Part shown: piece by piece, positions 36,851-47,376 of the stretch | How positions within the stretch are numbered: the first letter of the stretch is position 1 | Layout: the number at the start of each line of letters is the position of its first letter | NCBI RefSeq assembly: GCF_000143415.4 | Contig: NW_003314293.1 | Span: 284,957-348,956, forward strand | DNA length: 64,000 bases | Direction: 5' to 3' | Source of the DNA: Selaginella moellendorffii | Lineage: Eukaryota > Streptophyta > Lycopodiopsida > Selaginellales > Selaginellaceae | The notes under the pieces: generated by a model | Database searches by the model: none | What the model saw: only the letters and a program-made list of their open reading frames with translations | What the model was told of the DNA's origin: nothing | Program-made: the position numbers and the translations under genes

Positions 36851-37981
36851 TGGTGCTAATACGAGGACGAGGGCATCTGGAGGGATCCAAACATCCCAAA
36901 AAGAGGCATCTTTTTCGTGTTCCTTTTCTTTCTTCTTCATCGCTTTCTTCTTCTTCTTCTCCTTCTCTCCCTTGTTGCTACGCGGTGAGGGATTTTGCGC
37001 TTTGGCCGCATTTGCGCGCAAAGAGAAGCGACCACGCGATCGATCAATCCATCTTTTTGCCTTTTTGTTCTTCCTCTTTTTTTTGTGCGTGTTCTTGAGG
37101 GGGCGATTTGGACGTCGTGCTTACTGCTACTGGGCTGCTACTGCTGCTGCTGGGGTGCTGATGGAACTGCTTTGTTAAATCCATCCCCGGTTTGTACTCT
37201 TGTTTTGGCGTGATTCCGAGCGAGACGATCGAAAACCCCTTGTTTGTATGCTTGCATTGCGTAGATATTTGCTTGCAATAGTGTCGAAGCGTTGGTGTGT
37301 CCCTGTTTCTGGGATGGGATGCCTCGTTTTCTAGAACTTGGAAATCTTTGAGTAGTGCTTCTCTTGCCCCATTTTTCTTTTCCTTTCTTCTTCCTCCTCC
37401 GCTAAACAATCAAATCGCGCCGGTAGTGACGACCACTGTTGATCTGCAGGTCTTGTTTGCTGGAGAAGCAACGCCAGCGGCGGCGCAAGTGGATCGCCGC
37501 ACAAGTAATCAATCAATCGCTCGCAACAGGTGAAGAAGAACAAACTCACACACGGTAAATTATAAAAACCTCTGCTTTTCCCTCTCCTTTTTGGCTTTCT
37601 TCTTCATCTGGGTCGCTAGAAAAATGCCTCCTTGTTTGATCCACAGCTCCACCTCGACCACATCACTCCAAGCAAAAAGGGATCTTGCGCGCTGGATTTC
37701 TAGATGCGGGCCGGGAAGAAGAAGAAGATTGGACTGCTGCTAGTGGAGCAAATCCTCCTGGCGTGGCTGGATCCTTGGGCGAGATGATGACGAAGAACAG
37801 CGAGATGGAACAGCCCAAGTGACAACGATCGATCAAATCAATCCCCATCTCTCTTGGGTCTTCTCCCGGGAGCTCTAGATATGGCCGGCGTACCAGGGGA
37901 GAAGAGCGATAGGTAGACCAAAGCGCTGTAGACGCAGGGAGGAGGTATAGGCCCCTAGTAGCTCTGCCGGACAGAGGAAAG
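36850..37981 (+). promoter_or_regulatory. Promoter and probable long leader of the GRAS gene
   Basis: GC-balanced, pyrimidine-tract-rich DNA ahead of the GRAS start. Several ATGs precede the main start. A possible leader intron runs from 37555 (GTAAAT donor) to 37646 (CCACAG acceptor) after a T-rich tract. This is inference from splice-site shape only. Confidence 0.35.
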
Positions 37982-40915
37982 ATGCTTGGAAGTGCCCATC
38001 GGGTGGGAGAGCTCGATCACCACCATCTCCATCACTACTACCAGCAGCTCGGAGCTCTCAACAATCACTACCTGCGCGGCGGCGGCCACCAGGAGCTCCA
38101 CCTCCATCGCAAGCTCGAAGATCACCACCACCAGCACCACCACTTCAATCTTCTCGGTGGAGCTCCATTCTCCGCAGCGAGCGGGAGCCTGTATGGTGGT
38201 GGCGCTGCCGTGGAGCCAACCTCCGTGCTGGATCTGTGGAGCCCGAGCCCGAGCTCCAAAGGTGGCGGCTGCTGCTCTGGAGTATCCTCCTCGGGGGGTC
38301 TCAACGATCACGCCGCCGCCAGGCTCGCCGCCACCACCGCCGCCGCCGCTGGGCACCACGGATCGCCCTCTTCCTTCGATGATAACCGGAGCAACACGAG
38401 CGAGAAGAGCGTGGAGGCGGCGCGGAGGTTCCTGGACCAGGAGGAGGAGGAGCAGCGGCGGAAGAACAGCAAGAGCGCCAAGAACACCGCTGTGAGTAGC
38501 AGGCTCGTGGTAGCGGCGGCGGCGGCGGGATGGAAGAGCGGCGAAGAGGAGGAGGAAGCGGCGGCGAGGAGGTCGAGAGACAAGAGCTTGGACGAATGGC
38601 TGGCGGATCTCCAGCAGCAGAAGCTCCACATCCCGGCGGCGGCGGAGGAGGAGCTGGAGCTCACGAGCAACAACAGGGGAGTGTTCTTCCAGTCGCCGCC
38701 AGCGTGCTCGTCGTCCAACACCGGGAGCCACAGGCCGGGAGATATCGAGGTGGAAATCTTCCCTCCGCCACCACCGCCACCGATCGATCAAGTCCACGCC
38801 CAGCAGCAGTATGGAATGGAGGAGCTCGAGAGGATGCTCCTCTCGCCTTCCTCCGGGGGAATGGGAGGAGCCGCCGCTGCCGCGAATCAGCACCACCAGC
38901 AGCTCGCGAAGTGGCTCCTGGGCGATGCCGCGCAACAGGATCATCACTTCTTCCCAGCGATCCCGGCAAAGGAGGAGGAGCCGCTGTTCTTCCCGCAAGC
39001 ATCGGCCCCCAATCCATCGCTCGCATTTGCCGAGTCCCGGCATTTGCCGCTGGCGATCCAGCCGCAGCCATCGCTCCTCTCCCCGCCGCGGCCGAAGATC
39101 ATCCAGCAGCACCAAGACATCGGCCTGGAGCAGCTCTTCCACCCCGTGGATCCGCCCCATTTCGCAGCAAATCCCGGGCCGGGGCACGAGCTCCGATCGA
39201 TCGATCGGTCGCCTAGCAGGAATTTCCAGGCGCAGCAGCAGCAGGGGCGGGAATCCCCGGGATGGGAGCTAGATCGCAAGAGGAAGGAGCACTACCCCGA
39301 AATTCCCGATCTTTCTTCCAAGAACCGGGCTCCCTACAGCTCCTCGACATTCGCAGTGCCGCTGGCAGTGGAATCTCGCTCGATCTCGCCATGGCAGCAG
39401 CAGCAGCGGCAAGAATTCCAAGAACACCACCGGGATCTCCCGCCAAACCCTAAGCTCCAGTGCGTGCGCGGCGGCGGGGACGATCGCCATCGCCATGGCC
39501 GCGGCGGCAGCGGCAGCGGCAGCGGCAGCGGCAACGGCAGGGATCCCAGCGCCATCGCATTTGGATCGGGATTTGGCAGCGGCGCCCCTGTGGCGGCGAG
39601 CTCCAATCCAGGCGGAGGAGGCGCAGGGGCAGGGATTCCAAGCGTACTATCGGTGCCGGATGAGGGGCTGGGGCTCATGGATCAGCTCCTCCATCTCGCA
39701 CAGGCCATCGACGTTGGGAGCAATCACGTTGCTCAGTCGATATTGGCGCGGCTCAATCAGCATTTGTTCTGTCACCAGGGCAAACGCATCCAGCGTTTGG
39801 CCTTCTACTTCAAGGAGGCCCTCGCAGCGCGGATGATCGATCATCATCCCGCCACCACCACCACCACCACCACCACCTCCGCCACCACCACTCCGGCGGA
39901 GATTTTCGCCAAGGTCAGGGCCTACACCAGCTTCTGCGAGATCTCGCCGCTCCTCCGCTTCGCCTATCTCTCCGCCAACCAGGCGATTCTCGAGGCGATC
40001 CAGGGCGAGGCCAGCGTCCACATTGTGGATTTCGACCCCGGGTTTGGCAGCCAGTGGGCGGCGCTGCTGGAGGATGTCGCAAGAACGCCGGCGGCGCTGC
40101 CACAGCCCCGGTTACGGCTGACGCTAGTGGGGCCGGACCCGGCGCGGCTGGGGTTCGTGGTGGAGAGCCTCCGGGAGTTCGCGGGGGAGCTCCACTTGCG
40201 GCACACACCCCAGTTTGGGCTGGTCCAGTGCGCCGCAGCCGGGGAGATGACGCCGCCGCTGCTGGGGCTGACTGACGGCGAGCCGGTGGTGGTCAACTTT
40301 ATGTTCAGCCTCCACCGGTCGCTGGCGGCGCGGGGCGGTACGGACGCGGCCGTCAGCGCCGTCATGACGGCATCGCCCCGGCTGGTCACCATCGCGGAGG
40401 AGGAGGTGGACGACAATGACGGCAAATTCCAGCGGAGATTCGTGGAGACGCTGCAGTACTACGCGTTTGTGCTGGACTCGCTGGGGCCCGAGGACGGCGC
40501 GGGGGTGCTCACCGTGGAGAAGGATATTCTGTCGCCCGGGATCGCTAACGCCGTCAGCCTGGAGGGCGCTCGGCGTACCGAGAGGCACGAGAGGCTGGCG
40601 CAGTGGAGGGCCCGGTTGGGGCGCGGGGGGCTGGAACCGGTCCCCATGGGCGAGGCGGCGAGAATGCAGGCCGAGTGTTTGATCAAGGGCCACTCCCACG
40701 GGAAGAACTTTGAGGTTTGCCGGGACGAGGGAGGGCTGCTCTTGGGGTGGCAGGGAAAGCCTTTGGTCGCGGTTTCGTCGTGGACTCCCGCGAGTTCTTC
40801 CTCGGCGGTGGAAGGATCGAACAACATCAACAACAGTTTGATCAACAATTCGATCATCATCAGTTCCAGCGTTTCGAATTCCAACATCGCCAACAACAAC
40901 ATCAACAAGTGCTGA
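37982..40915 (+). CDS. GRAS transcription regulator, HAIRY MERISTEM (HAM) / SCL6 group, 977 aa
   Basis: HAM-type GRAS proteins are nuclear regulators that keep shoot meristems undifferentiated and act with WUSCHEL-type factors in angiosperms. Intronless open frame. The N-terminal half is low complexity (His-, Gln-, Ala-, Gly- and Ser-rich) but contains EPTSVLDLWSPSPSS at about residues 78-92, the conserved HAM-subfamily motif. The GRAS domain begins near residue 560: LMDQLLHLAQAID (LHRI), SILARLNQHLF at 585-595, VHIVDFDPGFGSQW (VHIID-type motif) near 678, the PFYRE-like region with VETLQYYAFVLDSL, and the closing SAW block LLLGWQGKPLVAVSSW near 918-935. A Thr run (about 625-640) interrupts the first helical region. 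The last 45 residues are an Asn/Ser/Ile tail beyond SAW. The mRNA carries a miR171 site. Confidence 0.93.
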   Translation: MLGSAHRVGELDHHHLHHYYQQLGALNNHYLRGGGHQELHLHRKLEDHHHQHHHFNLLGGAPFSAASGSLYGGGAAVEPTSVLDLWSPSPSSKGGGCCSGVSSSGGLNDHAAARLAATTAAAAGHHGSPSSFDDNRSNTSEKSVEAARRFLDQEEEEQRRKNSKSAKNTAVSSRLVVAAAAAGWKSGEEEEEAAARRSRDKSLDEWLADLQQQKLHIPAAAEEELELTSNNRGVFFQSPPACSSSNTGSHRPGDIEVEIFPPPPPPPIDQVHAQQQYGMEELERMLLSPSSGGMGGAAAAANQHHQQLAKWLLGDAAQQDHHFFPAIPAKEEEPLFFPQASAPNPSLAFAESRHLPLAIQPQPSLLSPPRPKIIQQHQDIGLEQLFHPVDPPHFAANPGPGHELRSIDRSPSRNFQAQQQQGRESPGWELDRKRKEHYPEIPDLSSKNRAPYSSSTFAVPLAVESRSISPWQQQQRQEFQEHHRDLPPNPKLQCVRGGGDDRHRHGRGGSGSGSGSGNGRDPSAIAFGSGFGSGAPVAASSNPGGGGAGAGIPSVLSVPDEGLGLMDQLLHLAQAIDVGSNHVAQSILARLNQHLFCHQGKRIQRLAFYFKEALAARMIDHHPATTTTTTTTSATTTPAEIFAKVRAYTSFCEISPLLRFAYLSANQAILEAIQGEASVHIVDFDPGFGSQWAALLEDVARTPAALPQPRLRLTLVGPDPARLGFVVESLREFAGELHLRHTPQFGLVQCAAAGEMTPPLLGLTDGEPVVVNFMFSLHRSLAARGGTDAAVSAVMTASPRLVTIAEEEVDDNDGKFQRRFVETLQYYAFVLDSLGPEDGAGVLTVEKDILSPGIANAVSLEGARRTERHERLAQWRARLGRGGLEPVPMGEAARMQAECLIKGHSHGKNFEVCRDEGGLLLGWQGKPLVAVSSWTPASSSSAVEGSNNINNSLINNSIIISSSVSNSNIANNNINKC
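39739..39759 (+). promoter_or_regulatory. miR171 target site in GRAS mRNA
   Basis: The 21 bases beginning GATATTGGCGCGG and ending CTCAATCA are the exact reverse complement of canonical miR171 (TGATTGAGCCGCG, then CCAATATC). They encode the ILARLNQ segment (residues 587-593) within the GRAS domain, the same place as in HAM/SCL6 genes of other land plants. Slicing would be expected between 39749 and 39750. Confidence 0.93.
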
Positions 40916-41373
40916 TTGGTATCAAACATCATCACCACCAAAGTTTCCAGCTTCAAAGTTTTCTTCGAAGTTCCTTCCAACTTTTTTGGTGGCTCAGCTC
41001 AGTCTCTTTTTTTCGTTCTTTTCGTTTTCCTTGTTTCCTTCTTGTTTTGTTGTTTTGCTTTTGACACTGCAGCACAGCAGCAGCAGCTCTCTGTTTTTGC
41101 TGTTTCCTGCTGTGGAAGCTCCAGCAAAAAAAAAAAAGCGCAAAAAGAGTTTCTTCTTTTCCAGCAATACATTTTATGTGTAGAGTAGTTTATCCGTGCT
41201 ACGGTCTCTTTCTAAGAAAACTAACGAAAGAAACTTGGCAGTATTTTCTAGATATACTCTTGGAAAAAGTCTTCCAAGAAAGGAGAAAAGGAAAATACGA
41301 TCCATTTTCTTCGAACCTTTTTTTATAAAAAAGTTCCCTTTGGAAACGAAGAAAAAAATTTCATTTACCAGAG
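40916..41373. other. Convergent 3' UTR region
   Basis: Separates the stop codons of the GRAS gene (plus) and the PLP-enzyme gene (minus) by 458 bp. T-rich, then A-rich; likely holds both polyadenylation regions and may give overlapping transcripts. Confidence 0.5.
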
Positions 41374-42966
41374 CTATAGAAAAACTGTCTCCTGGTCGAG
41401 TCCCTGGTACTGGAGTAGCTCCCTCGAGCAAAACCCCGGATCCAAAAACTGTGCTACAAACTCCCAAAGCTGAAACACGTCCCCGAAAGTTGTGACAAGT
41501 CCCAGCGTCGCACAGAGAACGCTCTGGACGCTTGAGGACGAGGCCTCCAGCTTTCTCACGCAAAAGTAGGAGTTTTCCTCCATCGCTGCTGGCCGAGCTT
41601 GGATCGCTCCAGTCCCCAGAGAGATGTTGGACCTATTTGCGAGCCTCTGGACGAGCTCCGGATCCAAGAACTCGCCGGAGTTGTCCGAGAGGCTGAAGGC
41701 TAGAGCCGGGCCGGAGTCCTCGGGGCTGTGGAAGGTAACGAGTCCTGGACGGCCCGGCGATGGATGCCGGAGTAGCAGCAGCGAAGCTCTCAGCCAGCCG
41801 AGTAGCGAGTCCTGTCTCATGCTTGCGAGCTCGGCCAGCTTCTCGGCGTGATGGAGGCCATGGAAGCTGGAAGCTCTCGACGTAGAGTAGTAGTATCTCG
41901 TTGCTTGGAACTCGGATGATCTCGTCAACTTTACCGACGGACTGACGGATTCTTTGAGCGGCTTTGGCTTGGCAACTTCCAGCCTCCGCTGTGGATTCAT
42001 TCCATTGTCTTTTCTAGAGCTCAAGCTCGCTGCTGCGTCGTAGCTCTCGGATTTCTGCTTAAAGCTCTCTGGAATTTGGAGAAAACTGCTATGAGCTTTC
42101 ACAACTTTCACCATCCCGGCAGCACGGCCTCCAGAGCAATCGCCCAGCATGGATTTTTTCACGACGAGGCATCCAAAGCCCGTTGGATCCATCCCAAACA
42201 CTTTGTAGAAGGAGCCAACGAGAAAATCTGGAGATAATCCTGCTAAGTCCATGGACGAGCTCGCAGCTCCAATCCCAGAGACGTCGAGAAGAACGCACCA
42301 GCCATTATCCCGAGCTTCCTTGATCCACTCTACCGAGTTCTTGGTTCCTGTCACCCTGGAAACTATCGGATACGCGAACAGCCCCTTGAATTCCCGCTTG
42401 TGCTTCTTAAGTTTCCTTTGCAGGCTCCTTCGATCGATGCCAAAACCGGTGCTGGAAAGAGTGGCATGCACAACCTTGGCACCGGTAGCGCGAGCGCTCT
42501 CTTCGATCCTGCTTAAGCCTTCGTTCTTAAAGTCATAGCCGAGGAGAATCCGGCCAAAGTGGAAAGAATCGACCAAGAGCCGCAGCGCCGAGCAAGAATC
42601 CGCCGCGAAGACGATGGAGTAGTCCCGCTCGTCCAGCCCGAGGTGAGCTAAGATCCTGGCTCGCATCGTCCCTTCGATCGAGCGGGAGTCCTCGTAGAGC
42701 GCGTGAGAGACGAGGCTTGTCGGCGCATAAGCCAGCGCGAAGTTTTGGTGCTCGCGCGAGGAAAAGATCCCAATCCCGCCATAGTCGAAGCAAGCGTGGC
42801 GATCTTCGTCCAGGTGGGGATACTCCGTCCTCCTGAGGCTGTCGATAGCGCAGGTTGCTTGGTACTCCGGATAGAGCTCGAGGAATGCGGCCTGGGCCGA
42901 GTGGAGATCGGGCAAATCCTCCCATACCAAGCCCATTGATGGATCTCGTCGCTCTCTCTGTAGCAT
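41374..42966 (-). CDS. PLP-dependent, molybdenum-cofactor-sulfurase-like protein, 530 aa
   Basis: A class V aminotransferase-fold protein related to the N-terminal (NifS-like) domain of Mo-cofactor sulfurase, a group found in plants as single-domain proteins. ATG at 42966; a second Met at residue 11 is an alternative. Features in order: FDYGGIGIFS (60-69), matching the LDY.G..LYS entry motif; IVFAADSCSALRLL (118-131); FAYPIVSRVTGTKN (197-210); LLDVSGIGA (226-234), with the Asp that contacts the PLP nitrogen; and SFYKVFGMDPTGFGCLVV (252-269), with Lys255 the expected PLP lysine. Residues about 275-370 are a Ser/Lys-rich insertion without structure. The C-terminal part (SLGTGAIQ) resembles the family's substrate-side loop. 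No MOSC domain is present, so it may act in sulfur transfer but need not be a true Mo-cofactor sulfurase. Confidence 0.82.
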   Translation of the reverse strand: MLQRERRDPSMGLVWEDLPDLHSAQAAFLELYPEYQATCAIDSLRRTEYPHLDEDRHACFDYGGIGIFSSREHQNFALAYAPTSLVSHALYEDSRSIEGTMRARILAHLGLDERDYSIVFAADSCSALRLLVDSFHFGRILLGYDFKNEGLSRIEESARATGAKVVHATLSSTGFGIDRRSLQRKLKKHKREFKGLFAYPIVSRVTGTKNSVEWIKEARDNGWCVLLDVSGIGAASSSMDLAGLSPDFLVGSFYKVFGMDPTGFGCLVVKKSMLGDCSGGRAAGMVKVVKAHSSFLQIPESFKQKSESYDAAASLSSRKDNGMNPQRRLEVAKPKPLKESVSPSVKLTRSSEFQATRYYYSTSRASSFHGLHHAEKLAELASMRQDSLLGWLRASLLLLRHPSPGRPGLVTFHSPEDSGPALAFSLSDNSGEFLDPELVQRLANRSNISLGTGAIQARPAAMEENSYFCVRKLEASSSSVQSVLCATLGLVTTFGDVFQLWEFVAQFLDPGFCSRELLQYQGLDQETVFL

Positions 42967-44005
42967 CTAACGGGATTTTCTAGAAGAATACCTCATCGCA
43001 CTGCTCGATCGAGTCGTGGCGCATTGATCACAATGCCAGGCCAGCGCGACGACTCCATCCAATGCGTGTGGCTCCGCGCAGCAAACGGAGACCTACAAAC
43101 TTTCAAAGTCAACAATGAGGAATCAGCCCTAATTTTAAATTTTAGGGCATACCGGGAAGAGCCCTAAAACCAGAGGAAGGGCGAAAAGTCGACCGGATTC
43201 CGGGGACTGGAGCTCTGATTTGGAAATTCGATCGCTCGCAATCACACAAAGATGGCTAGAAACGTAATAAAAAGAAGGGGGCGCATATCTATAATCCCGA
43301 AGAAGATGCTTCCCCCACTTCCTAAATGCGCAAAGAAAACTTTATATAGCGGCCTTTGGTATAAAACTAGGGCTCTTGCGAATCCCCGGTGGTGTGTGTG
43401 TGTTCTCCATACAGTAGTTAATAGTTTGTAGTGTGAGAGTGGGAGAGAGAGAGAGAGAGAGAAGGGGGAGGGCTCATCAAATCTACGACAGTATCATTTG
43501 TCTCTAGGAGTTTTCTCGATCGCTCACGCCACTGATACGCCACACACTTCTCCGCCCAAAGGAAGATTACTGCGACACACACACACCCACCAGTGAGTTC
43601 TAGAGCGAGTGTGAGCGGTGTGGCTGGAGAGAGGAGGCCGCAAGCGTGGCGCACACATGAAACGATCGATCATCACGCATTTGTTGTGATAACTGATTGA
43701 TTCCTTCGCTTTCGCCTCAATTCGCCGTAACCCCCTGTCTCTCTCTCTCTCTCTCATTTGTTTTGCTCTTGGCTCTTTCGGTACAATTGCAAAGCGCCAC
43801 CAAGCTGGTGTTTTCTTCTTCTTCGTCGTCGTCGTCCTCTTCTTCCTTCGCTCGTTTCCCATCTCTTGATTTTCCAGCGATCTCTTTCGCTTTGCGATCT
43901 TCTTGAAGTGTTTTTCTTTGTAGTTCTTCTTTTGCTCTAGTTGCTAGCATCCAAATTGAGTGATCGTGCGCGAGCCATCGCTCGCAGCGAGAGTCGTCCA
44001 AGACC
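42967..44005. promoter_or_regulatory. Divergent promoter region with TATA-like boxes and microsatellites
   Basis: Lies between the minus-strand PLP-enzyme gene and the plus-strand DUF599 gene. CTTTATATAGCGG at 43340-43352 is a good TATA-type sequence for the rightward gene; a TSS near 43375 would give a long leader, possibly with an intron. (GT)n at 43391-43401, (GA)n at 43444-43461 and (CT)n at 43738-43755 are present, the last in a pyrimidine-rich leader. Confidence 0.45.
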
Positions 44006-45202
44006 ATGGTTTGGAGCAGATCGATGCTGGACGCGGTTCTTGTACCCGTTGCGATCCTCATCATCGTCGCCTATCACATTTTTCTCCTGTACAAGATCAG
44101 AAAGGACCCGCTCCAGACCGTGATCGGCATCAACAACATCGCCAAACGCGCCTGGGTGCGCAGTATCATGAAGGTACACACTCCCACTCAGCATTCGCTC
44201 CTCTTTGCAAATTTGAAATGCTTCTCTCCCTGCAATGTCGAAATGGGTCCGGCAATTCGGGCGAATTCCCGAGATTGGATCACAGCCCACGTCCGATCTC
44301 TGTACTGGGTCCTGGAATCCAGTGTTACCAACAAGAAATGTGCGGCGGATCAGGCATTTTTCCGGTTGTGGGTGGCAATCCCACAAGGCACATCAAGAAC
44401 ATAGCCTTCGCCTTTGCTGCGCAGCAGTTTTTTTCTTGTCTTTGCCCATTAAGTGCGTAACGGATTGGATCGCAATTGTGGGAGAGAATTTGGGCCTGTG
44501 TTTGGTAAAGATGCGCCACCTTTTTTCGCTTTGTTGCTTGCGTGCATGGGTTCTTTAATGATGGAAGCTAGAATCAAACCTTTCCCTCTCTCACGCACAC
44601 ACACGAAATGCGCTGGACCGATTAGTCACTACTAACCGAGATGCTTTTCCTGGCAGGACATGGACAAGAAGAACATCCTTGCCGTCCAGACGCTGCGAAA
44701 CTCCATCATGGCCTCGACGCTCATGGCGTCCACCGCGATCCTCCTCACCTCGGGCGTCGCCGCCTTCCTTAGCAGCAACTATTCCGTCAAGCGCCCGCTC
44801 GAGAGCGCCGTCTATGGCGCCAGGGACGATTTCTCCATCGCCGTGAAGTTCCTCTCGCTGCTCGCATGCTTCCTCTTCTCCTTCCTTTGCTACATGCAAT
44901 CCATCCGCTTCGTCAACAACGTGAACTACCTCATCAACGTCCCACCGTCGTACGGGTCCCCGCTGATCACGCCGGAGTTCGTGGGCGATGTTCTCGTACG
45001 GGGGTTTGCGTTCTACAGCATCGGGACGAGGGCGTTTTACGTGGCGTTCCCGCTGCTGCTGTGGATATATGGCCCAATCCCGGTGCTGCTCTGCTCGATC
45101 GCGCTCGTCCCAGTGCTCTACCATCTGGATGTTAGTGGGGATGTGGTGGGAGCTGTTCGTGATGTGGACGAGAAGCCTGTGAATCAACAGTTCATGGTGT
45201 GA
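44006..45202 (+). CDS. DUF599 four-helix membrane protein, 237 aa, two exons
   Basis: Plant DUF599 proteins are small integral membrane proteins of unknown function. Exon 1 (44006-44173) encodes an N-terminal hydrophobic segment (AVLVPVAILIIVAYHIFLLY) followed by the family signature GINNIAKRAWVRSIMK. The intron (44174-44656) begins GTACAC and ends TGGCAG; at 483 nt it is the longest clear intron in the window. Exon 2 (44657-45202) starts DMDKKNILAVQTLRNSIMAS, the hallmark of the family, with three more hydrophobic spans: STAILLTSGVAAFL, KFLSLLACFLFSFLCYM and AFPLLLWIYGPIPVLLCSIA. An INVPP motif sits in the last loop. Length matches the usual 220-250 aa. The C-terminal tail (VSGDVVGAVRDVDEKPVNQ) is hydrophilic. 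Biochemical role unknown. Confidence 0.9.
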
Positions 45203-46125
45203 TTGAATGATATCTGTGGCAATGGTTTTAGGCCAAGTGGGGAATTGGATCTGGATCTTTTGGATGGATCAAGGGATACGGTTTTTGATGCTTATGTTTG
45301 TTCCTGTCCAGCTGAGAGGGGAGAACACAGTAAAATTAATTATGACCGGGGAATGAAATAGGACTGGGAACATTATCTACGTCGTGTTCGCTACTGTCAA
45401 GACACTTTGATATGATATCGATTCTAGACACCATATATTGGCACACTTTCTAGTGTTTGGAATATGGGACTTGGAATTTGTTGAGCACTTGGCCCTCAGG
45501 CACTTTTAAATAACAAGAGTTTCCTTTGAGTATAATATTATCTTTATTAACAAACACGAACCCCTAGCCAATGCAATACTTTAAACTATCCAATTTAATG
45601 CTAACAAAATAGAATAAAATAGCTTCTATAGGATTTTCTTAGAATATTCAAGCATATAATAAAATATATTCAGAAATTTCAAATATATAATCATGTAAAT
45701 TTTCTGTGCAAAGTAAATCAAAATGGGTTAAGTATCAATTCGGCTCCTCAAAAGTTTGCCAGAGGCCTCTTCAAACGGCTAAGCTGGTGAGCTTTTAATA
45801 TTTTAAATAATATTTAAGATAAAAAAGCAAACCATGTTATGGCAAGGTGCAACAATTATTCAATTTGATAGGTGTATAAAATGATAAAACAAGTAATTGA
45901 AATAACTCCAAGACCAAGTAATATAATACAAATATTCAAGCATTTTGTAAACTGTACTTTAATCCAGTAGTCATGATTTTCTGCTGTAAAATTTTCTATA
46001 ATTCATTTGTAATCAATATGAATGATAATATTATTACATTACTAATATAAACCGCTATATAAATTTCTAATTAAAATGTATGTCGAGGTTTTAGATTTTC
46101 TAGGGCAAAATGTTTTGGCAATCTC
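45203..46125. other. 3' UTR and AT-rich intergenic DNA
   Basis: The first approximately 200 bp is probably DUF599 3' UTR. The rest is AT-rich with no feature recognised. Confidence 0.5.
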
Positions 46126-47376
46126 GTTGTCGCGATGGACAGCCTCACGGTCTGGAATTCGCTGATTCTGAATGGTGATGAAAGAATAGGTACTTCATTT
46201 TCTTATTCAGTTTGTAGAATTAAAGAGAGGATTTGCGTAGGGCTGAGACATTTTGCCGAAATGCAGCAGTAGGAATCTCTCAAGCTTGGGATATCTATTC
46301 TCGCCATGTTTTGTAGAATTCCCAAGCTTGCATCTTCGAGCATCTTTCTCTAATTTCCTTTTTCTCTTCTACTGAAGGAATAAAAACAAGGACGCTGAGT
46401 GCTTGTTAAGTTTTGGCACAGCTTCAGACAAAGGCTTTGTAGCCAGTCGAGAATTTTCCAAGCCATTGGCGGCCTTCTCTAAAGTACTGCACCAGGTCTC
46501 TGTGTTTGCTTTCAAGGCTAGAGCTTTATTTTTTCTTTTCATTTACCTTCATCGTTACAGAAGTTCAAGAGGTTGTTGTGAAGCTCTTACATTTCTTTGT
46601 GACAAGGCTCACTATGGAGGACAAAACTTCGGAATCAGCGCAAGAACTATCCTTTGTCGAGGCATCTGTCGCTGCAGCAAAATCCTGGGATGTTTAAAGT
46701 GATGGAAGTGTTGAAAATACTTTTGATCTGGGTAAGTTATCGCTGGCGTTCAATCACTTCTAATTTTTGTTTTCTTTTACTTCTCACAGTCGTGTTTGTA
46801 TATTCGTGTGTGTTTGTAGGAGGCCAGTCGGAAGTGTAGAGAAGGGAAGGTGTTAAGTAAAAGTTACAAGACGGGCTCTTACATTCGCGTTTATGGATTT
46901 GGGACAGGACAAAGGTGGCAAGCAAAGACGAAAAGCCCAACAGGACTTCCCTCCAGTGCCGAAGAAGCCCAAAGCCGAGGCGCTTTGGATCGTGCACTGT
47001 TGATTAGGCAAAATAGGAATATTACTGGATAACCAGTCCCGTCTCCCTGAATTTGAAATCTTCTAACTTTATTGTATGCAAGTGAGCATGAAAGTTTGGT
47101 CAAACACCGTCATGGAGCCAGAGTCATGTAGGAGCATGACAAAGCCAAAGGGCTCATCCTTAACATCCTCCGCCTGGCCGTGGAGGTCGTATCAACAATT
47201 CTAGATGGAAGCGCCCACTATAATTCCAGGGAGACTCTTTCCAAGCACCTTCGCCTTCCTTCATATATTGCCATGGAGTCCTGGATGTTGGACAGTAAGG
47301 GACACAGAGAATAAAAAAGTTATGGTTCTCTTCACTCTAGCTTTACTGAGGAAAATTTATATCACAAAGTCCTACT
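46126..47376. other. Gene-like but unassigned DNA
   Basis: A short plus-strand reading (MDSLTVWNSLILNGDE, 46135-46182) faintly recalls a PPR repeat. Another block (46557-46697: EVQEVVVKLLHFFVTRL, then TSESAQELSFVEAS) could be an exon preceded by TTACAG. No start, domain or continuous model could be built, so no gene is called. Confidence 0.3.

Noticed and set aside
34154-37213. Numerous 60-190 codon frames on both strands between the desaturase and the GRAS gene
   Set aside because: Overlapping frames with simple-sequence content and no conserved motif; best read as intergenic and promoter DNA.
37955-39187. 410-codon minus-strand open frame and many other frames across the GRAS gene
   Set aside because: They arise from the GC-rich, low-complexity N-terminal half of the GRAS gene. 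The sense frame has the HAM motif and the full GRAS domain.
46135-46182. Short reading reminiscent of a PPR repeat (VWNSLI-type)
   Set aside because: A single partial motif of about 16 residues with stops around it is too little to call a PPR pseudogene.
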